The notes under the pieces are model-generated. The model was not told the DNA's origin, did not search any database, and worked only from the letters and a program-made list of their open reading frames with translations. The translations under genes and the position numbers were made by a program. Source: Phoronis australis (lineage: Eukaryota > Phoronida > Phoronidae). From it: a stretch of DNA of 29,372 nucleotides. Numbering within the stretch: position 1 is the stretch's first letter; each line of letters starts with the position of its first letter. This document shows, piece by piece, positions 1 through 9,030 of the stretch. The stretch spans positions 1-29,372 of the forward strand of contig NMRA01001295.1 of NCBI GenBank assembly GCA_002633005.1, read 5' to 3'.

Positions 1-35
1 TAAACACACGACACACACACGCACGCGCGCTCGCA
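1..35. repeat. AC/GC-rich simple repeat at window edge
   Basis: Imperfect AC dinucleotide tract grading into CG-rich dinucleotides (acacacac, gcacgcgcgc). It is cut by the window edge. Confidence 0.7.
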
Positions 36-890
36 TACCCACAAGCAACGGTCATTCATCCCTTCGCAGAGAATCGCATTTGAAACATCGCACTCGTTCT
101 TTGTCGCATCGTTCTTAGCGGACGAATAAATTCCAAAGAGGGCGCCTCGCATTGCGTGACGAGTTTAGGTTAATTAATTTACCTTGGCATTTTAACATCG
201 GCTGGATTGAAATTTTCCCGCTTTCTAAGCCCCAGCCTCTGGCTTTGTCGCGGATTCTTCTTCCCAGAGGGAAATGTATGGAACATGATGTCCTTGTTCA
301 TCCACAGATATTTCAAAAGGTTTGCCTTTTTCGTAAAGTAATAGTGTATTTCACCGCACAACAATGAGAACTTGCCGGCCGTTCTTGCTTTGCTATAAAC
401 AGTTTTACCTGATCCTTGGATACTTGCCAGCCTAAAAGTTTCGATGGTTTTTACAAGTGTTCTAGTATTGATATGGTGTAGCTGAACAAATTAAATAATG
501 CTAATTGCACTGTGAATTCTGGCAACAAGGACGAAGTATCAGAAGAAGAGTTTATCTTATTTGCACAGAAATAGTTATAATTACACATTTGCTTGATAAA
601 GCAAACTGAATATTCGCTATCGCTTATTCAGAATGCAAATTATTCTCCGGACCACCTTTGAGTTACAAATTAGATGGGCATTATCGGACTTTTGTTGTGT
701 GCACCAACCAACGTTCAGAGAAAATATAAGTTTACAGATATTTATACTTAAATTCTTAGTATATCGGCAGCAAATTTTCCTTGAGACACGTTTTCTTGAA
801 CACGACGTTCCGTTTGTTTTTAATGGCCTTAATAGACGAAGGTTTTAATTGGCGGCAGGTTGATCTGGCGTCATGAGGCGCCAGTTGAAA
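36..890. other. No recognisable gene
   Basis: Only short open frames (about 60-70 codons) without family motifs are present, on both strands. I see no repeats or RNA genes here. Confidence 0.6.
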
Positions 891-1200
891 GATGATCCAG
901 GGTCATGGCAGTGAGGAAAGCACAAGAAGTCAATAGTACAAGATGACCTAGGGCCATGGCAGGGAGGAAAGCACAAAAAGTCAATAGTACAAGATGACCT
1001 AGGGTCATGGCAGTGAGGAAAGCACAAAAAGTCAATAGTACAAGATGACCTAGGGTCATGGCAGTGAGGAAAGCACAATAAGTCAATAGTATAAGGTGAA
1101 CTAGGGTCACTGATGGCAGTGAGGAAAGCACAAGAAGTCAATAGTACAAGATGACCTAGGGTCATGGCGGTGAGGAAAGCACAAGAAGTCAATATTACAA
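891..1200. repeat. 51-bp tandem repeat, six units
   Basis: Six units start at 891, 942, 993, 1044, 1095 and 1150. The period is 51 bp except for unit 5, which carries a 4-bp insertion near 1110 (ggtcactgatggc instead of ggtcatggc). Units differ by a few substitutions. Because 51 is a multiple of three, the minus strand is open as a 17-residue repeat (core TSCAFLTAMTLGH). The 4-bp insertion moves the open frame between two overlapping reading frames. I read it as a minisatellite, not a gene: no start context, splice signal or non-repeat coding sequence is attached. Confidence 0.92.
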
Positions 1201-2194
1201 TCCTCATATTCAAATCACATAACGAGGAAATGAACAGCTCAACTGTTCAGTACATTGTCTCTAACGAGACATCTCCATCCATAACTTATAGATAAGGACT
1301 CAATCACACATACAGAGACAACTACTGTACGTCCGACCAATAACCATTCAATGAACAAGATCAAAACCAGGGAAAACCTAGTGTCCTGCTGATTGATTAC
1401 AGAGAATGGGATTTGATTACAAGAGACTCCAACGTTTGGGGGCGCTTATTGCCATGTAAAATATAAAGAATTCGCGTGCTTTCCTCAACCATCAAGCGAG
1501 TGAGTGTACTGTGTTTAGACTCAAAATGGTGTTAAATGGCTCCATTCTGGAGATGCATAGACAGTACACATTGTATGTCCAATATAAGGGGTTTTGTCAG
1601 AACGAATACATTTATCATGGGGGCAAGAGACTACATGCATCACGTTAGTCTTGCTCAGATAGGTCCTTTGTTCAGTACTTACTAAAAGACGCTTCGCAGA
1701 GTTATTTATGTCAATAAAAACGACAAACTGCCTAAAACGTTTCTTGAATGTTATCTATGATAAGAATTCAGCAGTAAGGTTCGCCCACTGAGCAAGAATG
1801 GGCTAGTTAGAGGCAACCCATAACATAGCCGGTACCGGATTACCCACATTAAACTGGGACTGGACCGGGAAACCGGTACCCGGTACAAACGGTAAAAAAT
1901 TGTACAAAACCAGTACCCCCGGTCCAGTTCGGTATCGACATGTTTACAGGGTGAAACTAATTGGACCATAATTAGATGAATTCTGACCTAAGGACCAGTG
2001 AAGACTAATAGGTACAAGCTGAGCCACTTGTCTTAAGTGAACCCTATCTGATCTGAACACCGGGTAACCTATTCCATCCATTTCGTATTTCAGCACCGTC
2101 ATTAGGCGTGAGCAGACATCCCAGGTCCGCTTCCTTAAGCCTCATTTTCATTCACCGTGAAATTTTGTTGGAACACTGTAACTAAAGTACGATT
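1201..2194. other. Non-coding stretch with one hairpin
   Basis: No coding sequence is recognised. The only structure noticed is the GC-rich inverted repeat listed separately at 1859-1928. Confidence 0.5.
1859..1928. repeat. Inverted repeat in a ggtacc-rich segment
   Basis: ACTGGACCGGG at 1859-1869 is the perfect 11-bp reverse complement of CCCGGTCCAGT at 1918-1928. The loop is crowded with gtac/ggtacc words, and a further ccggtaccgg lies at 1829-1838. It may be the remnant of a small palindromic transposable element or a cruciform-prone site. No target-site duplication was found. Confidence 0.5.
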
Positions 2195-2520
2195 GGGTGC
2201 TTCCGTGGGTGTAGTGAAATAAAGCAGTCGTGTCTGAGACTATGGTGTTTTTCTCGTTTATTTCTTACCCGAAATTATGGATCAGTGAAACCACCGCTAT
2301 ATTTAGTAGCAGCGCAAATCTTATTGCCAAGCAGTTTCCGAAAAACATTATAAGTTTTATGGTCCTGCGAGTCAGCAAAACTGAAGGATATACTGAATGC
2401 GGTGCGTTCAGCATTGCAGTGGCTGAATTGCTGAAAGTGGTCACTGAGAATAGTTGTCACAATCAAAATGTTCTTAGCGTCAGTTTAAGATGGCGAGTTT
2501 TTTCACCAATGACAGATCCA
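2195..2520 (+). mobile_element. LTR-like repeat fragment, copy 1 (probable R/U5 plus leader)
   Basis: This segment is repeated in the same orientation at 12191-12510. The pair shares gtgaaataaag, then actatggtgtttttctcg, then tatttcttacccgaaatta, and later tggcgagt. The order AATAAA, about 80 bp of leader-like sequence, then a TGGTAGCA-like block (clearer in copy 2, ttggtagca) resembles the R/U5 end of an LTR followed by a primer-binding site for initiator tRNA-Met, whose 3' end is complementary to TGGTAGCAGAG. The 126-codon open frame across it is incidental. The LTR assignment is inferred; the duplication is directly visible. Confidence 0.5.
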
Positions 2521-3158
2521 CCAAAGGCACATACAAATTTATACACCACGGACCCTGGACTTACAACTGAAATCCAAGCGTCCGAATTTGAAATTCTCTA
2601 CGTATTTTGAGACTGGAAATCAGATGCTTTTTCTTGATGCGATAGTTAAATGTACCAAAGGCTCGGTAGGAACTTACACAGGACTGTAAATTCGCTATCA
2701 AAGTTTTACCATCAGTGTGCATGCACCAGTTTCGTTCAAACATTGATTGATTAGGTTTATTGCATAGACATCACGTGGAGTGGATTTGATAGGATATGAA
2801 AAGCCTTACAGTCAATTTGCAAAAACGGTTACCCGTTGGAACTGATTAATACACTACTGAGAGAGAATTACGAAAATCTGAGGGTAATCTTTAGACAAAC
2901 TGCAAATATTTTAGGGTACCTGATCAAAAATTTTCAGGGTAAATTTGAGAAATTTGTGAAACACTACTGTGGAGCAGGAGCTTTAAAATTAGCGCGTAAG
3001 TGAATAATGACATATTTATCAAACGTTTCTGTTTATTACTTCAAACCATTCTCAATGAAACAGTTCACATACTCAAACAGGCGACATGGGTGTAGAACAG
3101 ACTGTAAAGGTACACGTCAAAATGCATTGTGAAGGGGAGAAACCAGAAATTAAAAAAA
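2521..3158. other. No recognisable gene
   Basis: Short open frames only, none with family motifs. The last part directly follows the 3' end of the Penelope-like pseudogene and may be its 3' untranslated sequence. Confidence 0.5.
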
Positions 3159-3990
3159 TTAGAGCTCAAATGAGCCAATGTTTCTATTGAGATAGTGCTC
3201 AGCATGGTTCAACCGTATATGCATAGCCTCCTTTATGAGAAGCCTGAGCGTGGCATTATCCTTGTCTAAGATTTGAACACCAGAGCAATCTATAGTGAGA
3301 CCAGTTGTCAATGAATGGTAGAGAACAGCACTGTGTGTGTCTACAGTGTTCTTTGACTCTGATGCCAAGAATCCTGTTCGTCATTCCAATGTAAAACTGT
3401 TCACATTCATTGCAGTTGAGTTGGTACACAACAGGACTTCTTTGAGAATTACTCAATGATGTTTTTACTCTAGACAATGACAAAAGTCTGTTTACATGTT
3501 TGAAGATTGTTACAAGTTGCAAACATGGAGCAACAGCTCCAAGCATTCTCTTAACCTTACCCAGTTAGGGAAGATTGACAAGTAGTTTCTTCAGTTCAGG
3601 CCCATGACAAACATCCGCAGGTGTCTTGGATTGGTTGTGTAAAAACCAGTCAGTGCAAGATTTTATAAACGTTTTAGAGTATCCATTTTGAATCAAAAGA
3701 TTATTTAAAACTTCAAGTTCACGATCAAACAAGTACATGTAGGGCTCGGAATAGCTACATATCTTAAAGGCCCGATTAATCAGACCATTGACTAGACCAG
3801 TTTTGTGCTTTTGGGAACAAAACTATCGAATTTGAGGCACAGACCTGAGAAAGTTGGTTTTATTTACACTGATGTATATAGCATGTCATTCTGACGGTGA
3901 ATTAATACATCGAGAAAACTAATACAATACCCCATGATAAATTTAATGCTCTTACATAAGGTGTTCATTCAGTCAAGAAATGGCTTAGCT
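3159..3990 (-). pseudogene. Penelope-like retroelement: RT C-terminus plus GIY-YIG endonuclease, decayed
   Basis: Reading the minus strand from 3990 gives the end of a Penelope-like reverse transcriptase followed by its GIY-YIG nuclease. Visible blocks in order: MNTLCKSIKF and SFLDVLIHR (near 3985-3900, with stops and frame changes), NRAFKICS, LLIQNGYSKTFI, NLP-stop-LGKVKRML, then VVYQLNC..C..FYIGMTNR and RVKEH of the GIY-YIG core (about 3430-3340). After a frameshift near 3345 come SAVLYHSLTTG, VQILDKDNATLRLLIKEAMHIRLN and a terminal LNRNIGSFEL. This order matches Penelope-like elements, where the nuclease follows the RT and helps target-primed integration. In-frame stops and at least two frame changes make it non-functional. 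The RT catalytic YVDD region is not found, so the copy is truncated at its 5' end. Confidence 0.88.
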
Positions 3991-4292
3991 TGACTGTTTT
4001 GACTAAAAGTCAGGAAATCAGGAAAATTTCAACAAAATAACGTTTGTAGTACAATGGTCAATTTGTTGATTATCTAACTTGTTCAATACAAAGGATCAAA
4101 CCTTTTTAGTCTTAAGTCCAGGCTATGTACAAATTTGGGTGTGAAACTACTCGCCATCTTATTGCCCGGACTGAAGAACATATTGCTATTTACAGCTGTG
4201 CTCTCATTATCGGACCACGTGCTACAAACTAGTTGCCATTGCAATGTTGAATGCATATATTCAGGTATTGCTTCAACCTAGTTGATCAGGCT
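3991..4292. other. No recognisable gene
   Basis: This is where the upstream part of the Penelope RT would be expected. I cannot recognise it, so either the copy is truncated here or the sequence has diverged beyond reading. Confidence 0.4.
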
Positions 4293-4451
4293 CAGGGGCG
4301 GATCCAGGATTTGAGTAAGGAAGGCCAGGGCAGAGTATTATCAAGCATTTTGCCCGTCAGACATTCGCACCCCCGAACTGCCAAATGGAATCTGGGAGAA
4401 ATTTAGAGGACATGGCTCCCAGCCTACCCCCCCCCCCCAAATCTGCCACTG
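4293..4451. mobile_element. Short non-autonomous DNA transposon (hAT-type MITE-like)
   Basis: The element begins caggggcggatccaggattt (4293-4312) and ends aaatctgccactg (4439-4451), whose reverse complement cagtggcagattt is an imperfect terminal inverted repeat. A C homopolymer lies just inside the right end. Ends reading CAGGGGCGGATCCAG are familiar from non-autonomous hAT-like elements in many animals. I could not find an 8-bp target duplication, and there is no coding capacity. Confidence 0.65.
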
Positions 4452-4982
4452 AAGCTAAAACAAAAATGAGATTGAAATAGGTAAGTCACTTCATATGAAT
4501 TGGCTTAAGCCTGGTTCTAACAAACAGTTGGCTCAAAACGTAAAGCTAATAGTTGTGGTTATTGCCATCGATGTCTGAGCCTCTATATAGGCCTAGGTCA
4601 CTCTCACATTGCTCTGGCCTTGTTAGATGCCCACAATTTGTTTTTAAGAATGATGTTGGACACATCCAATCATAACAAGACTTAAACCTGTCATTATTTT
4701 TCTTAACAACACCCTTGATATATTAAAGGTGTTCTTAAAAACGTTTGATTGCGGTACATCCGTTTGATAGTTGGTCTTTCACCTACCCTCTCTAAGAACA
4801 ACAGGCATTATCTTCATATCTAAATGCTTGTAAATGGCGTAATATGAAATGGCGAACTCCATACCTTGCTACACTTGTTTTATATACTTACTTCTTCCCG
4901 ATTTCCAAAGTACATGTAAATTTTGTTCAAATAATGAAGAAAAATAGTATGAACATACGACACCTAATGATACTGGTTTGCG
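4452..4982. other. 3' flank of DEG/ENaC copy 1
   Basis: No coding sequence recognised. The part nearest 4982 should be the 3' untranslated region of the minus-strand channel gene. I saw no clear AATAAA on the minus strand. Confidence 0.4.
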
Positions 4983-6362
4983 TCATTTTCCGATATTCTT
5001 GACAATGTTAGTGACCCTGCGAGATCTTTGCCTATTGAGAATGACGTTCAACCCGAAAAATATGGCATCGGTCAGCGTCAGAATAGAAACGCCGCACCAA
5101 AAGCCCAAATGGCCTCCAATTTCTGACAGCAAGCTCCATGTCCAATTGGGATACTTGGCTGTCTCGGTAATCAGTTCGACTTCGTCGTTATTGAAGAAAA
5201 CGTTCACTTGCGCAAAGTGTTGGTTGATTAACTTGTTGCTTAACATAAACTCCATACTGTACTTAGACAACTCCTTGTAGGCGACAGAAGAAGTCTTATT
5301 CTCCACATACTTCCTGAAAAAGGCAGCGGGTGCATAGTTATTGGGCCAAATAAACGCAGACTGACTTAACTTAAAACTGTACTCTTCGCAAGCTTCCTGA
5401 CAGTCACAGTACTGATAATAATTTAGCAGGAATTCGTTCTTTGCTTTCAACATGCAATCAACTTGATTCCACCACTTTTCATGAGTGCAACTGTCGATAG
5501 CTGTCGCGTTTCCACAAAAAGGCACTCGAGGATAGTGGTGTGTGGGCAAATCTGAATCTTTGCAGTGACATCTATCGACCACTTGCGACTGTTCACAAGC
5601 ACGAAGACAATTTGCTTTCGAATTCCCATAGGTTTCAGAATACATGTAGATTATCTCCGTACAGTTAGACTTAAACGGAGGACCAAGTCGCCTTGTTTTC
5701 ACGGGATGTACCGAAACCGAGGTGGAGAAACCAGGCGCTATTTTGAGGGAATTCACCGACGGATTCACGAAGTCTCCTTCATTATGCACGATTAGCCTTA
5801 GACCATGGGAGTTGGTATCTATCAAAGAGGAGTAAACCACTGACTTGTTCATCTGCTGTTCCAGGCTTGCATTAAACGTGTAAGAATACAGAATCAACGA
5901 CAGTCCGTTTTCGTCTCCAGTTCTCTTCAAAGCATTGTCGTCCATGTTCAACGTGAAACACCGTCCGTAATAAGGATTTAAAAACCCTGTTATTTTGCTT
6001 TCGTTGCATTTTTTACTGTCGTACTGACAATCAATTATAATATCCTCCATTTTCCACGTGTAGTCGCCAAATTCGTCAACATTATCAAACATGATTGGAT
6101 AACCTCCATATTTCTTATTTTTTTCGTGATATTTCCTGAAGTCATCTGATAGACATTTTCTTGCAGATAATAGATTCATGTAAAGCTGTTCGATCTGACT
6201 CGTCGTGCCTGCAGCCGTATTACAAACTGAAACACTGGGGAAGGGCTTGTTAGCTGTGTATGTCTTCTCCACCGTTTGGTGGAAAGGGTATGTGTAGTAG
6301 CTTGTGATAGACAACACCACATTGACTGCTGCTGTCGTGAGACTGGCGAGAAGTAACATCAC
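4983..6362 (-). CDS. DEG/ENaC/ASIC-family ion channel, copy 1, large 3' exon
   Basis: This is the subunit of a trimeric, amiloride-type sodium (cation) channel in the plasma membrane. The exon opens directly into TM1 (VMLLLASLTTAAVNVVLSI), followed by the family block FPSVSVCN. The Cys-rich ectodomain has GLSLILYSY, GLRLIVHN, IAPGFST, RRLGPPFKSNC, CLRACEQ, CHCKDSDLP, CDCQEACEEYSF and WPNNYAP. Then come NVFFNNDEVE and the pre-TM2/TM2 block LLSEIGGHLGFWCGVSIL with the G-x-S selectivity filter (GVS). A short basic cytoplasmic tail ends at TGA 4983-4985. Several N-x-S/T sites are present. A minus-strand ATG at 6386 would add eight codons, but ccttacag|GT at 6363 is a better splice acceptor, so I start the exon at 6362. 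The N-terminal cytoplasmic part with the usual His-Gly motif is not in this exon. No stop or frameshift is seen. The ligand or gating stimulus cannot be told from sequence. Confidence 0.93.
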   Translation of the reverse strand: MMLLLASLTTAAVNVVLSITSYYTYPFHQTVEKTYTANKPFPSVSVCNTAAGTTSQIEQLYMNLLSARKCLSDDFRKYHEKNKKYGGYPIMFDNVDEFGDYTWKMEDIIIDCQYDSKKCNESKITGFLNPYYGRCFTLNMDDNALKRTGDENGLSLILYSYTFNASLEQQMNKSVVYSSLIDTNSHGLRLIVHNEGDFVNPSVNSLKIAPGFSTSVSVHPVKTRRLGPPFKSNCTEIIYMYSETYGNSKANCLRACEQSQVVDRCHCKDSDLPTHHYPRVPFCGNATAIDSCTHEKWWNQVDCMLKAKNEFLLNYYQYCDCQEACEEYSFKLSQSAFIWPNNYAPAAFFRKYVENKTSSVAYKELSKYSMEFMLSNKLINQHFAQVNVFFNNDEVELITETAKYPNWTWSLLSEIGGHLGFWCGVSILTLTDAIFFGLNVILNRQRSRRVTNIVKNIGK

Positions 6363-6468
6363 CTGTAAGGCGGAATCAAGTCGCATTCAAGTTTTACTCT
6401 TATCTAATTAGCTCATGCCGACGTCGTGAAGTTCAAACTGGAACATTGTTATTGGAGAAGATTCATAC

Positions 6469-6609
6469 CGTTTGCCATGGTACACCTAAGGATTTATCGA
6501 GGGCATTGGCATACGTGACGAGTTTATCGTCAGCAGTTGGCACCACTACGATATCGTCGAGTTGATTATGAGGGAACACATGGCATCTTGGGGATGGATT
6601 GTCAGAGAT
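6469..6609 (-). CDS. Candidate upstream exon of DEG/ENaC copy 1
   Basis: The minus strand is open from 6609 to 6469 (47 codons, no ATG) in the frame ending KSLGVPWQT, and is followed immediately by a possible donor ACG|GTATGA (GT at 6467-6468). Splicing to the acceptor at 6363 would remove 106 bp in phase 0 and place a Trp a few residues before TM1, which fits the conserved Trp just before TM1 in this family. A similar block lies at the same place upstream of copy 2 (about 21480-21560) but with indels. No His-Gly motif is seen, so this could instead be conserved promoter or intron sequence. Confidence 0.38.
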
Positions 6610-6950
6610 TCAATGACATAATAATGTTCTTGGCCGAACGATTTTTAACAGTACGGTTTATTTCCAACTAATTTAGTGCAAAAATGGAAAATCTCAATTG
6701 CTGAATGTTAGTGTGGTTTAGTTTTCCCCTCGTGGCGGTGGTGCCTGGCTGTTTGTAATAAACTGATAGATTGATTCCTGTGAATACTACGTCGCTGTAT
6801 CCTAATCTTCAAAGACAACACCTTTAGACCCCGAGACTCATATAATTTAAATAGAAAACTTCCAGATCTATTCAAAGCGGGGTTCCTGGTTTTCACGCAC
6901 TAATCTGATACCAAGCTAATCAAGATCTCTTTTTCTCCAGCACCACCATG
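6610..6950. other. No recognisable gene
   Basis: One 62-codon minus-strand open frame is present without motifs. If the channel transcript starts upstream, this is intron or promoter. Confidence 0.4.
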
Positions 6951-7095
6951 TACATGTACATGTATGCTGTCTTGAACGAGTGTCCATCTTCATTAAGGTG
7001 CTCATACACTGCAGAGTTTAGATTAGTAGGAGCCAGGCTGCTCAGAAAAGTCGAGGAAATTTTTACAGAAAGTTCTATAAGTTGTGATATATAAT
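6951..7095 (-). pseudogene. Unknown coding fragment, paralogous to 26982-27130
   Basis: The minus strand from about 7095 reads NYISQLIELSV, then LAPTNLNSAVYEHLNEDG, then HSFKTAYM. The fragment at 26982-27130 reads NYQSHILELTL, LASTDFNSSVFEHLPDT and NSFETEKM, so the two are related at both protein and DNA level. I do not recognise the domain. Both fragments end in TGA within a few codons of the shared end, which suggests a C-terminus. A single ambiguous base (N) at 7098 sits at its upstream limit. The tacatgtacatgta run at 6951-6964 interrupts the homology and looks like an insertion. Confidence 0.5.
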
Positions 7096-7184
7096 TTNGG
7101 GCATCACCCTCAAGTACTTGAAAAATCAGGCAATGAAAACGATTTCCAAATTAGCGAAGTTTCGGCGGCTTTGAGGTCGTGCAA

Positions 7185-8267
7185 ACTGAAAGCGGTTTTA
7201 CCACCAAAAAACGCTCTTTTGTATTACTGTTGGATGAGAGAGAATTCATTAAAAGCTCTTTGCCGAGGCCAAACTTATGACGCAACAAAATCCGTTGCGT
7301 TTTTGTTACTCAATTACAAAATACAATTTCACGTTGTCTGCCGGACATTCGGCGAAATCAATGCCGGTATCGTTGGCCTAGACTCCTTCGTCATTTAATG
7401 AATCTGTATTAACTCAGCCGTACAGCATTAGGCTATGGCCGCTATTACTCTTTAACACTGAAAGACACATTGTTTGTTTTGCCACCGAAAAAACTTTTCT
7501 ACGATTATTGTTGGGCGGCATATATAAATCACTATTATTAGCAATCAACATCCATTGGGTTTTTGTGATTTTACTATAGACGCCATTTCTCGCTGTTGCT
7601 ATTGCTTTTAAAATAATAGTAAATTACTTTGTTCAGCATTGGATATTGATCAGCGACTGCGGAGCTACCAGGTTCGATTCCGCAGCGCGACGAATTCAAG
7701 ACAACTTTTTGTTTATCTCACAACGGGAGACTATCAGCTGTGCGGAAAATATGCATTTTACGATTATTGTCGGGTGGCATACATTTCTCGAGATAATTAG
7801 ATTTGACTAGAGCTGTGAAACAACAAAATGCAATGTTGTTGTCTGACAGACATTCGATGAAATCAATGATGTCTGTGTTGTGTATGCTTGAAATACTTTG
7901 ATGTTTAATGAGAGTGAGTTAGCTCAGCGGCGTTTGATCCCACGGTGAGACTGAATTCAATAAAACAACGTTTTTAGAATATAATGCTCCTTTCACCAAT
8001 AAAGTGACATCATATTTTTCCTGGAAAGCGTATTTTCATAATTATTTTAAGTGTCATACGTTGCTAATAGAGATGTTAAACAACAAAGTCATTGCGTTTT
8101 TGTGATTTCATTACAACTCGCCATTTCTCGCTGTGGTCGGCCAGACATTCACTGAAATGCTAGCAAGTATTGCTACCGTTTAAATATGCAGAAAATTCTT
8201 GGTCATTTAACAAGTGTAGGGCGCTATTTTGTGACTGCAGAGGTAGTGGGTTCGATTAAGAAACATT
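7185..8267. repeat. Diverged tandem array, about 265-bp unit, four copies, with tRNA-like promoter boxes
   Basis: A block related to caacaaaatccattgcg/ttttgt recurs at about 7282, 7547, 7822 and 8084 (spacing 262-275 bp). In each unit it follows a block like ttttacgattattgttgg and precedes cgccatttctcgctgt and gacattcg.tgaaatc. Between copies lie sequences that resemble RNA polymerase III internal promoters: ggttcgattcc at 7670-7680 (perfect B box), tagctcagcgg at 7921-7931 (matches TRGYNNARNGG), and gggttcgatta near 8248. I read the array as a concatemer of a tRNA-derived, SINE-like unit. Unit borders are approximate and divergence is high. The open frame crossing 7084-7398 is not convincing as a gene. 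Confidence 0.62.
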
Positions 8268-8412
8268 GGCGGTGAACCATAGGGGGCTGGGGGGCTGTAG
8301 CCCCACTTTTTTCAGTGCTACGCCGCACATGGTTTTTAGGCGGTGCACCACAGGGGGGCAGAAGGGCTTTAGCCCCTGCCACATTTTTAGTGCTGCGCCG
8401 CCCATGAAAAAT
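8268..8412. repeat. Two tandem 71-bp hairpin-forming units
   Basis: Unit 1 starts ggcggtgaaccat at 8268 and unit 2 starts ggcggtgcaccac at 8339. Each contains a G-run/C-run hairpin (gggggctgtagcccc; ggggcagaagggctttagcccc), then a t-run, then agtgct.cgccgc. It is probably a small repeat family. No coding role. Confidence 0.7.
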
Positions 8413-8944
8413 ACAGTTTTGCTCCTAAAAATACAGTCAAATTGCTAATTTATTCCCTGATTCCGAAAATTGAGTTGTTCCTGAAACGCAAGCTGGAAAG
8501 TCATATTGAATCACATTAATTCACACTGCTCTTTAACATCTAATTATGGTGTTAATTCCAGCGGGTGATAATGTGATACATGTGATATTGCCCGACGCCC
8601 CTGCGGTCTTAACATAAAAATGAAAATTCAAGAACACTTTCCTCCGGCCACAGATTGTGAAATTGAAATGCAAATATTTGTGCAAGTCTGCCTATGCACT
8701 GAAGAAAAATCGATACTCAAATTTGTCAGAAGCGTCTCAAATTGAAAGGCCTGAAAGGGCCGATACATTTGCCGTATATTTGAAGTAAACTCAGCCAACT
8801 CAGAATTTGCAAATAAATGACGCATTCAAATATCTTCAAAGGCATTGATAGCAATAGAAATACCAGTTTTTCTACCACAATATCAGCTTCGAATGGCCAA
8901 TATAACCATTTAATAACCCATTTAGTTACTTAACACCGTTGAAT
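8413..8944. other. No recognisable gene
   Basis: One 65-codon minus-strand open frame lacks any motif. No structured repeat noticed. Confidence 0.5.
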
Positions 8945-9030
8945 AACATTTTGGTGGGAAACCGAGGCAGGTTTCAAGCCCGGTCGGCAAGAGTTTAGAC
9001 TTTACCACTGCATCATTCAGCGGCTGACGT
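8945..9030 (-). mobile_element. tRNA-derived SINE-like head or tRNA pseudogene
   Basis: On the minus strand tgatgcagtgg (9015-9005) differs from the pol III A box TRGYNNARNGG at one position. About 35 bp further, ggcttgaaacc (8980-8970) is a B box with two mismatches. The sequence between and after (actcttgccgaccgg, tgcctcggtttccc) reads like the anticodon and T arms of a degraded tRNA or SINE head. It cannot fold into a full tRNA cloverleaf by eye. Confidence 0.5.

Noticed and set aside
891-1200. Possible CRISPR-like array
   Set aside because: The 51-bp units are contiguous with no unique spacers, and the window is clearly animal nuclear DNA.
845-1213. 122-codon minus-strand open frame with hydrophobic repeats
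   Set aside because: It is produced entirely by the 51-bp tandem repeat. A second frame opens equally well beside it, and there is no non-repeat coding sequence.
2230-2610. 126-codon plus-strand open frame
   Set aside because: It overlaps the dispersed LTR-like repeat. The homologous copy at 12.2 kb does not keep the frame.
4978-5280. 100-codon plus-strand frame, with a near-identical one at 20017-20352
   Set aside because: Antisense shadow of the conserved DEG/ENaC C-terminal region. Conservation comes from the minus-strand gene.
6708-6896. 62-codon minus-strand frame as N-terminal exon of the channel gene
   Set aside because: No His-Gly motif or other DEG/ENaC N-terminal feature, and no counterpart upstream of copy 2.
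7098-7098. Single N base
   Set aside because: Assembly or base-call ambiguity, not biology. It only limits reading of the adjacent fragment.
7660-7690. tRNA gene suggested by ggttcgattccgc
   Set aside because: Only the T-arm/B-box is convincing. No acceptor stem or anticodon arm with correct spacing could be folded, and the motif lies in a tandem repeat.
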